Source of the DNA: a virus | IMG/VR virus record: IMGVR_UViG_3300021368_001214 | Span: 1-26,726 of that record | Direction: 5' to 3' (one strand) | DNA: 26,726 nt | Shown: piece after piece, positions 21,990-26,726 of the stretch | Numbering within the stretch: the stretch's first letter is position 1 | Layout: every line of letters starts with the position of its first letter | Position numbers and translations under genes: made by a program | Notes under the pieces: generated by a model | What the model was told of the DNA's origin: nothing | Seen by the model: only the letters and a program-made list of their open reading frames with translations | The model's database searches: none

Positions 21990-22598
21990 TTATTTATCGT
22001 ATTTTGGGGTGGGATCATAAACTCGATCCGCAATCTTCTTTACTACTTGATCTGCCTGATCACCAAACAACTCACGTTTCTTAGCAAAGAGTAATTGTGT
22101 ATCAAACATATTGAAAGAGATAATGGTTCTAACCTCATCGGATTCATTGGGACATGCCTCATGTGAAAATGATGATGGAAAGAAAACAATGTCACCTTCT
22201 TTTACATCAGGTTGATATGACATCAAAGCACCAGTAAAAGGGTTTCCATATGGACAATAAAACACAGTAGGTTGATGAACTTCAGGATTGAATTCAACAT
22301 ACATCACTGCAGAAAACCCTGCCCCACCATGATTATGTACAGGATGACGATGAGATTGTTTAGATCTTTCATACCACATGTTCATAATAACTAAAGGGAA
22401 ATCTAGGTATGAACTAAAGTCCATCAATTCATTCCGAATACATTCAGAAACTACTCTTTCATATGGTGGGGATTCATAATCTCCATAATCAGTAAACTTA
22501 TCTTCTAACTGACTGAGGATTATAGATTTCTTTTCTTCCCAGTTATCAATACTGTAATGTGAATAGGGAATTTTAAATATTTCTCTATTGTTTAGCAC
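21990..22598 (-). CDS. 2OG-Fe(II) oxygenase, tandem paralog B, about 202 aa, GTG start
   Basis: I start it at GTG 22598, where the N-terminus (LNNREIFKIPYSHYSIDNWEEKK) lines up with that of paralog A (SNARDYLFKVPFRQYSISDWENKK), and an AGGA lies about 7 nt upstream. The 33 extra upstream codons overlap paralog A. Core motifs: H88/H90 (HPVHNHGGAGFSAVMYVEFNP), H146 (FFPSSFSHEACP) and R157 (EVRTIISFNM). It belongs to the small 2OG-FeII_Oxy_5-type family. The last 35 residues are charged and absent from paralog A. Its stop overlaps the late motif driving gp5. Confidence 0.85.
   Translation of the reverse strand: MLNNREIFKIPYSHYSIDNWEEKKSIILSQLEDKFTDYGDYESPPYERVVSECIRNELMDFSSYLDFPLVIMNMWYERSKQSHRHPVHNHGGAGFSAVMYVEFNPEVHQPTVFYCPYGNPFTGALMSYQPDVKEGDIVFFPSSFSHEACPNESDEVRTIISFNMFDTQLLFAKKRELFGDQADQVVKKIADRVYDPTPKYDK
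21991..21997 (-). promoter_or_regulatory. Late promoter motif ATAAATA
   Basis: The minus strand reads GATAAATAAAG. The motif overlaps the TAA stop of oxygenase paralog B (21990-21992) and lies 19 bp before the ATG of the gp5-like gene, as expected for a late virion gene. Confidence 0.6.
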
Positions 22599-23148
22599 GT
22601 TTAAATCCTGCGTTAAATGCTTTAGCAACATCTTCACCCATGATGTTGAAAGATACGATAAGTCGTTCTTTCTCACTATTATTGATAGGTGCTTCATGTA
22701 GAATATAGGAAGGGAACACTAATAGATCGCCCTCCCTAACAATAGGTTGATACTTCATGTTTTCACCTGTTGCAGCATCCAAAAATGGTGCATGAAACTT
22801 GGTTGGTTCGTGCTCAGATGGATCATAATCAACAAACAATATACAAGAAAATCCTGTTGCACCATGGTTATGTGGTCCATGATAATCGCCTTGTTTTGAT
22901 TTTTCATACCATGCAGAAGTAATCATGATTCCTGGCGGATATGACTCCTTGAAATCAATCATACACTCATCAATTACATCACCCAATACTTTGATATACT
23001 GAGGAATACCATACTTTTTATTGTCATAAAAATCGGTATATTGATTCAGTGGCAAAACATCAATAAGTTTTTTCTTTTTATTTTCCCAATCTGAAATAGA
23101 ATATTGTCTGAATGGGACCTTAAAAAGGTAATCTCTTGCGTTACTCAT
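22585..23148 (-). CDS. 2OG-Fe(II) oxygenase, tandem paralog A, 187 aa
   Basis: Core motifs: H90-G-P-H93-N-H95 (YHGPHNHGATGFSCILFVDYDP), H151 (VFPSYILHEAPIN) and R162 (KERLIVSFNI). These match the 2OG-FeII_Oxy_5-like pattern (H-x-H ... LLxFPSxLxHxxxPNxSxxxRxxxSFN). Similarity to the next gene is clear along the full length, including SAWYEKSKQ/NMWYERSKQ and the FHAPF/FYCPY insert, so the pair arose by tandem duplication. It is coupled to the cupin-like gene upstream by TAATG. The enzyme probably hydroxylates an unknown substrate. Confidence 0.88.
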   Translation of the reverse strand: MSNARDYLFKVPFRQYSISDWENKKKKLIDVLPLNQYTDFYDNKKYGIPQYIKVLGDVIDECMIDFKESYPPGIMITSAWYEKSKQGDYHGPHNHGATGFSCILFVDYDPSEHEPTKFHAPFLDAATGENMKYQPIVREGDLLVFPSYILHEAPINNSEKERLIVSFNIMGEDVAKAFNAGFKRAKQ

Positions 23149-23606
23149 TATATTTGTATCGGGGGTGATTGGGGTGTTGAGATACTCAACGTCGCTCTAG
23201 CAGAATGAACAATGGGATCATGATATACTCCAGAAGGGATATACAATAGATCACCAGGTTCTACTCTATGTATTGTACCATCATCAAATTTATATGACAC
23301 ACTTCCGATAGCACCCACAAGTAAAACGTTAACATTGTCTTTGTGCCTACCAAAAGTTAGAGCAGATTTACCGAATGATGTGTAGATATGACAACCAGTT
23401 GTCACCCAATCATTTTCAATCTCTTTTACTGCATTGAAAATTGATAAGGGTTGATTTTTATTGTGGAGAATAATTGTTGGTGCATGTGCTGTATTAACGT
23501 ATGCCACACAACTTTGCTCCTCAAACTCATTCTCCATTTTCTTGATAACATCATCCCATGTTATCTGTTTTACCAAATGGTATGCATTTTTAACGAATGT
23601 AACCAT
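23148..23606 (-). CDS. Compact JmjC/cupin-like oxygenase, 152 aa
   Basis: The C-terminal half resembles the metal-binding barrel of cupin_4/JmjC ribosomal oxygenases (YcfD/NO66 type): FGRHKDNVNVLLVGAIGSVSYKF with H88-x-D90, then RVEPGDLLYIPSGVYHDPI with H129. These fit HxD...H ligands for Fe(II). The protein is much shorter than those enzymes and lacks their C-terminal winged-helix dimerisation region, so it is a minimal single-domain version or another cupin. It overlaps the metallopeptidase gene by 17 bp. The substrate is unknown; ribosomal protein hydroxylation would be a guess. Confidence 0.75.
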   Translation of the reverse strand: MVTFVKNAYHLVKQITWDDVIKKMENEFEEQSCVAYVNTAHAPTIILHNKNQPLSIFNAVKEIENDWVTTGCHIYTSFGKSALTFGRHKDNVNVLLVGAIGSVSYKFDDGTIHRVEPGDLLYIPSGVYHDPIVHSARATLSISTPQSPPIQI

Positions 23607-24264
23607 TTTCTTCTAACCACTCGCGTGTCATAGGTGTAGGTTCATAGTCAGTCCACATAGTACCACGAGCACAAGATTCAAGTGCTTCCTGTGTCATGCC
23701 TACTGTTTTACCTGCCCAGGTTGCCTCTTTCTCCCAAGGAATAGCATGGGGTTGAAGTGCATAGGTTCTTCGTGCCATCTCTGCCCACATCTCAGGTACA
23801 TCCTCTTCATTCTTGATAATAGCAATCATGTTGTTATTAATTGTACCTGCCATACAATCCTGTGCAGCGTGCCAACCTTCATGACGAACAACACTCATTA
23901 ATACATGAGGGCGATGTACAAATGTTTTATTCAGATAGAAATGATTACTAACAGTATGATACACACCACGGTGTCCTACTGGAAAATACTTTTCATCAGC
24001 AAGATGAACATCTACGCCGATCTTCTTGAAGGCATTCATGATCCTATCAAACTCATCAGCAATATGACTCCAATCAGAGTCAGGGAATGCTGCACGAAGA
24101 TCATCAGAAGAAGTAATCTTCTCTACATCTTTTGTGCATTCTTTGAGTAGCATACATCCCATGGCATCCATGGTGTAGTATCCCTTGGTAGGTTCTGCAT
24201 TCACTGCAATACCATGTGCCAAACCAAACATCAATCCTGAGAGGATTGCATTACGCAGTTTCAT
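23590..24264 (-). CDS. Secreted HEGWH metallopeptidase-like protein, 224 aa
   Basis: I start it at ATG 24264 (MKLRNAILSG), with AAGGAG 6-7 nt upstream; an upstream TTG is less likely. The N-terminus is a signal peptide: basic MKLR, hydrophobic stretch, and likely cleavage after AVNA. HEGWH at residues 128-132, in SVVRHEGWHAAQDC, is a zincin HExxH motif. A downstream E such as that in EMWAEMARR could be the third ligand. Two Cys pairs might form disulfides in the periplasm. Possible roles are cell-envelope processing or superinfection exclusion; none can be chosen from sequence. Confidence 0.75.
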   Translation of the reverse strand: MKLRNAILSGLMFGLAHGIAVNAEPTKGYYTMDAMGCMLLKECTKDVEKITSSDDLRAAFPDSDWSHIADEFDRIMNAFKKIGVDVHLADEKYFPVGHRGVYHTVSNHFYLNKTFVHRPHVLMSVVRHEGWHAAQDCMAGTINNNMIAIIKNEEDVPEMWAEMARRTYALQPHAIPWEKEATWAGKTVGMTQEALESCARGTMWTDYEPTPMTREWLEENGYIR

Positions 24265-24418
24265 TAGAGTCTCCTTCGAGATAATCAAAGATCATGTTGT
24301 GTAATTCCCAATAACGGAGATACCAATCAGGTATCAAACCATAGTGAGGAAGTGTGTAATAATCAGAATAATTGTTATACAAGAGATCAATAATCTCTTC
24401 CTTAGTCGGTTTTGTCAT
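24251..24418 (-). CDS. Hypothetical protein, 55 aa
   Basis: Begins MTKPTKEEIIDLLYNNYSDY. It is rich in Tyr, Leu, Asp and Trp (HYGLIPDWYLRYWELHNMIFD), probably two short helices, with an acidic C-terminus. No family was recognised. It starts 17 bp after the tRNA-Val 3' end and overlaps the metallopeptidase start by 14 bp, so the peptidase is probably translated by coupling in addition to its own ribosome-binding site. Confidence 0.6.
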   Translation of the reverse strand: MTKPTKEEIIDLLYNNYSDYYTLPHYGLIPDWYLRYWELHNMIFDYLEGDSNETA

Positions 24419-24434
24419 AATAAAAAACGACAGT

Positions 24435-24505
24435 GGGCGAAGAGGGGATCGAACCCCCGACCGACTCGGTGTAAACGAGTAGCTCTACCGCTGAGCTATT
24501 CGCCC
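24435..24505 (-). tRNA. tRNA-Val (TAC)
   Basis: A 71-nt cloverleaf: acceptor GGGCGAA perfectly paired with TTCGCCC, D arm GCTC...GAGC, anticodon stem ACTCG/CGAGT, loop TTTACAC with anticodon TAC, T arm GGGGG-TTCGATC-CCCTC. No encoded CCA. Its first 10 nt hold the last two codons and TAG stop of the CpeT-like gene. Confidence 0.95.
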
Positions 24506-24951
24506 ATACGGGTAAATTTGTATAGTTGTTCAGAACCCCATACCATTTTACCCTCTGAGTTGTAACCTTGATCCATAGTATGTAGTTTGTCTTTGAAGAT
24601 ATAAATCTCCGACACTACCCTATATCCTTTGACTCCTGTACATTTGCCTGGGGTTGCTAATTCCCCACGCCAACAGGTGCCATCGAACTTGAGTATCATA
24701 TCACAATCTTCTGCTCTTGTCCAGTCAAGATCGTAGTTCTCAACTAAGATTTCATTATCTGAGAGTGATACCATTTTATGATACCGCTCTCGATATGGTT
24801 TACTAGATCCATCTGATCTAAAATAGTTTTTTGAATAGTAACCACCATCAACTTTCTTCCAAACTGCTTCTACAGTAGAGAAGTGGTGGGGTGCAGATTG
24901 TGCTTGATATCTATTAGACCAGTGTCCTAACAAATAATCATCAATCGTCAT
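24496..24951 (-). CDS. cpeT: CpeT/CpcT-type phycobiliprotein lyase-like protein, 151 aa
   Basis: Matches the CpcT/CpeT chromophore lyase family by pattern: an N-terminal GHWSNRYQAQS (L-x-G-x-x-S-N-x-x-Q-A in the family), then YYSKNYFRSDGSSKPYRERYHKM, a central CDMILKFDGTCWRGEL strand with KCTGVKGYRVVSEI, and the C-terminal DQGYNSEGKMVWGSEQLYKF. Family members attach or handle bilins of phycobiliproteins. It is somewhat shorter than host CpcT (about 200 aa), as in other cyanophage copies. It is coupled to the CP12-like gene by an 11-bp overlap and ends inside tRNA-Val. It probably modifies host light-harvesting pigments during infection. Confidence 0.85.
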   Translation of the reverse strand: MTIDDYLLGHWSNRYQAQSAPHHFSTVEAVWKKVDGGYYSKNYFRSDGSSKPYRERYHKMVSLSDNEILVENYDLDWTRAEDCDMILKFDGTCWRGELATPGKCTGVKGYRVVSEIYIFKDKLHTMDQGYNSEGKMVWGSEQLYKFTRMGE

Positions 24952-25168
24952 AAACGAGACATTCAGGCTCCGAAGGGTTTTGGTCGCAATACAATTCTAG
25001 ATATGTCGGATCGTGATGATCTCCTGCTGCAATCTCTTTCTTATGGTGCTCTGCGTACTCTTCTAACTCATGTAATTCTCCTTCTACATGACGACGCATT
25101 TGAGGGGAGATTGTTGGATCATGAAGAATTTCTTTATCCTTCTGGATGTGTTGTTCGATGCTTTCCAT
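24941..25168 (-). CDS. cp12: CP12-like Calvin cycle inhibitor, 75 aa
   Basis: The C-terminus LYCDQNPSEPECLVYDD (C61 and C70, eight residues apart) matches the CP12 signature CDxNPxxxECRxYDD, with Leu replacing the usual Arg. The rest is a charged helix (EGELHELEEYAEHHKKE) in the place of CP12's AWD-VEEL core, which is degenerate here. The N-terminal Cys pair of host CP12 is absent. CP12 binds GAPDH and phosphoribulokinase and blocks the Calvin cycle, which favours NADPH for phage nucleotide synthesis in known cyanophages. The length fits the family. It is the first gene after stacked early and late promoter motifs. Confidence 0.75.
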   Translation of the reverse strand: MESIEQHIQKDKEILHDPTISPQMRRHVEGELHELEEYAEHHKKEIAAGDHHDPTYLELYCDQNPSEPECLVYDD

Positions 25169-25196
25169 GGAAGGTGGTATAGTAGTTATACAGTAT

Positions 25197-25204
25197 TATT
25201 TATC
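25197..25204 (-). promoter_or_regulatory. Late-type motif GATAAATA before the CP12 operon
   Basis: The minus strand reads GATAAATAATACTG. It matches the late motif found before virion genes, 28 bp before the CP12-like ATG and 27 bp after the sigma70-type -10 box. It suggests a second, late start for this accessory operon. Confidence 0.5.
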
Positions 25205-25231
25205 AAAGCTCCTCTGAACCTTGACAGTGTT

Positions 25232-25260
25232 ATTCTACACAGAATTCAGGGGTGTGTCAA
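25232..25260 (-). promoter_or_regulatory. Sigma70-type (early) promoter of the CP12 operon
   Basis: The minus strand reads TTGACA (25255-25260), a 17-bp spacer and TAGAAT (25232-25237): perfect -35 and one mismatch at -10. It begins 3 bp after the stop of the gp27-like gene. No TGGGTAATCAA leader follows, unlike the other two promoters. Confidence 0.8.
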
Positions 25261-25263
25261 GCG

Positions 25264-26634
25264 TCAGATAATAGCGTCTCTTAACAATAAAAGTTCTGTT
25301 TCTAGTTGGTTATCTACCATTCCATGCTTCACAGAGGCAATTAAATACCGCCCGCTGTATCGTTTATCTACAGGAGTTTTATCACCATCTCTAAACGTAG
25401 CAGGCATTGTGATATTAATACCTTTACCAGCATACAAATCAAAATTACCAGGAACTTTGATCAATAATTTAATATTTTTGAGTGAAGCAATACGCATCCA
25501 TTGATATGCTTGCAATTCTACAAGTTCTTCGTAATTCTTTTGAGGATTGTTTTTATACTTGGGATCGAAATTTTGATTAGGTAATATCGTATAACGAACT
25601 CTCTTAGGATAATCAGTCATCGCCTGAATACCAGTATCCATCTGCGCTAGAGGGTTTTTGGTTTTCTTACCATCTAAGTGCTCCATCTTTTTCCAAGTAT
25701 CTTTGATGGCATAACGATATGCATCAACAGAGAGATCAGAACTCAGTCCAAAAACAGAGTTTGATATAGTTACAGGATCAAATCCAACACTATATCCAGA
25801 CCACTCACCATGCCTCAGACCCATCAAAAAGTTTCTTTCATCTGGAAATACTAACGATCTAATTTTGAAGAAGTCACTTTCTCCTTCATCCATACTCTTT
25901 GGAGAATAGACATAATTGTAAAGTTCGGGAGTATTTTTTGCATAATTTGTCGTTGATCCCTCTTTCTGATCATTCGCTTCAGAGATCATGGTATCAATTG
26001 ATTTGAAGTTAAATCCTAATGCATTTTCCCAGAAACAAAATCCGTTTTGTAAACTACCACCCTTTCTAGACTTTCTAATAGATCTTTGTGCCATCCAATA
26101 AATTGTGTCGAAGGGTCTCCAATTAGGAGCAATGAATTCTTGCTTGTTTAAAGTTTCTTCTGCAAATACCTTTTTCTTTGAATTTAAGTATCTCTTATCA
26201 GTCAAAATTTGCTTAACGATACTTGAAGCTTCAGTATTCTTGAATACAGTAGAACTGTTTCCAAATACATTAGTAACTTCATTTTTAATAAACTCATCAG
26301 AACACGCTCGCACAATAAACACGTCTTGACCTTGAGTGGCTCTAGATCTTGATTCCATCGCATAGGCACGAACAAAATAAGTTCTATCCATGTTTGTAGC
26401 GATACATTGAATCTTAAATAACTCAGATCCAGTCATCGCACCCATGAAACCAGCAGAGTCCTGAACAATCAATGTTGCCTCAATAGTTGCTGAGGTGATA
26501 CTCTCAATAATTTCAATACCACGAATAAATTCAGAGATGTTTGATTCGCCATCTTCGTTAGTAACTACGTTACCATTTCTGATCAATTGAATTTTATAGA
26601 CTACTTCGCCTAATTGTTCGTATTTTAATGTCAT
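25264..26634 (-). CDS. 27: Baseplate hub protein gp27-like, 456 aa
   Basis: Short stretches fit T4 gp27 in the same order: NWRPFDTIYWMAQRSIRKS (about 171-189; gp27 WTSTFENYLSYVREV), GFCFWENALGFNFKSIDTMI (about 198-217; gp27 [20 protein letters not shown]), PGNFDLYAGKGINI (near 400; gp27 IGNFNLTPGVKII) and GRYLIASVKHGMVDNQLETEL (near the end; gp27 [20 protein letters not shown]). gp27 forms the trimeric hub ring that carries the gp5 spike. It is longer than T4 gp27 (391 aa). Its stop is next to an early promoter and the gp5-like gene lies two operons downstream. Confidence 0.75.
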   Translation of the reverse strand: MTLKYEQLGEVVYKIQLIRNGNVVTNEDGESNISEFIRGIEIIESITSATIEATLIVQDSAGFMGAMTGSELFKIQCIATNMDRTYFVRAYAMESRSRATQGQDVFIVRACSDEFIKNEVTNVFGNSSTVFKNTEASSIVKQILTDKRYLNSKKKVFAEETLNKQEFIAPNWRPFDTIYWMAQRSIRKSRKGGSLQNGFCFWENALGFNFKSIDTMISEANDQKEGSTTNYAKNTPELYNYVYSPKSMDEGESDFFKIRSLVFPDERNFLMGLRHGEWSGYSVGFDPVTISNSVFGLSSDLSVDAYRYAIKDTWKKMEHLDGKKTKNPLAQMDTGIQAMTDYPKRVRYTILPNQNFDPKYKNNPQKNYEELVELQAYQWMRIASLKNIKLLIKVPGNFDLYAGKGINITMPATFRDGDKTPVDKRYSGRYLIASVKHGMVDNQLETELLLLRDAII

Positions 26635-26637
26635 GAG

Positions 26638-26726
26638 TTACCCGAAGATCTTTCCTACTGCGTTAATTGCGGATCCAAGTTTTGATGCAGTTGACACTCT
26701 TGAACTGAAGGATCCTCCTCCTCCAC
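26638..26726 (-). CDS. 3' end of an unrecognised Gly-rich protein (partial)
   Basis: Only the last 28 complete codons are inside the window: a short Gly run, then SFSSRVSTASKLGSAINAVG and KIFG before TAA. This is a Gly/Ser hinge followed by an amphipathic C-terminal helix. The stop lies 3 bp before the ATG of the gp27-like gene, so it is the gene upstream in the baseplate operon, likely another baseplate or tail protein. The function cannot be read from this fragment. Confidence 0.6.
   Translation of the reverse strand, partial: GGGGSFSSRVSTASKLGSAINAVGKIFG

Noticed and set aside
25221-25260. A plus-strand TTGACA near 25221 as a divergent promoter, and the TTGACA...TGTCAA inverted pair as an operator.
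   Set aside because: No -10 box follows at 16-18 bp on the plus strand, no plus-strand gene follows, and the inverted repeat is only six bases long with a 28-bp gap.
1-26726. Many plus-strand and out-of-frame minus-strand open frames (for example 4042-4317, 19639-20073, 13-kb plus-strand frames).
   Set aside because: They lie fully inside longer minus-strand genes, have low-complexity or unnatural composition, no packing or ribosome-site support, and disagree with the one-strand layout.
1-26726. Photosystem genes (psbA, psbD), integrase or attachment site at the tRNAs.
   Set aside because: No such protein signatures were seen. tRNA genes are full length with no duplicated 3' segments visible in the window, and T4-like phages are lytic.

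Overview
The window looks like part of the genome of a T4-like cyanomyovirus, a contractile-tailed phage of marine Synechococcus or Prochlorococcus. The evidence is a set of T4-type baseplate genes (a gp27-like hub protein and a gp5-like OB-fold/beta-helix spike), T4-type late promoter motifs, five tRNA genes, and two host-derived auxiliary metabolic genes typical of cyanophages (a CP12-like Calvin-cycle regulator and a CpeT-like bilin lyase). Every gene I support is on the minus strand, so transcription runs from high to low coordinates. Genes are packed with 1-20 bp overlaps, and I saw no IS element, integrase, CRISPR array or clear frameshift.

Layout in transcription order. (1) 26726-25264: the end of an unrecognised Gly-rich gene, then a gp27-like baseplate hub gene. 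(2) 25260-21990: an accessory operon opened by a sigma70-type promoter with a late-type motif just after it. It encodes CP12-like protein, CpeT-like lyase, tRNA-Val, a 55-aa protein, a secreted HEGWH metallopeptidase, a compact JmjC/cupin-like protein, and two tandem paralogous 2OG-Fe(II) oxygenases. (3) 21997-19431: a late promoter and the enlarged gp5-like gene. (4) 19429-15025: a second accessory operon behind a near-perfect TTGACA-17-TATACT promoter. It carries small hypothetical genes, tRNA-Leu, tRNA-Thr, tRNA-Ala and tRNA-Asn, and three further 2OG-Fe(II) oxygenases. (5) 15024-1493: a block of nine virion genes (tail, fibre and adhesin proteins), most preceded by an A/C-TAAATA late motif that overlaps the stop codon of the gene before. 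(6) 1470-5: a terminator overlapping a third sigma70-type promoter, then eight tiny overlapping genes and a final strong terminator.

How it fits together. The late block builds the baseplate spike and an array of fibre genes. Seven consecutive fibre genes share a short N-terminal 'LPxxxTAxRPTS...NTxxxxxEvY...W' module, but their C-termini differ: two fibrinogen-like, one discoidin-like, one Gly-rich adhesin and others unrecognised. This suggests a swappable docking module with several receptor-binding tips. The accessory operons sit between late genes but have host-type promoters, so they are probably expressed early. They supply host-takeover functions: tRNAs, Calvin-cycle and pigment modulation, and an unusually large group of six predicted oxygenases of unknown substrate. 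Three accessory genes end inside the 5' part of a downstream tRNA gene.

Limits: family calls come from reading motifs by eye. No database or structure search was run, and many small genes are supported only by packing and frame.
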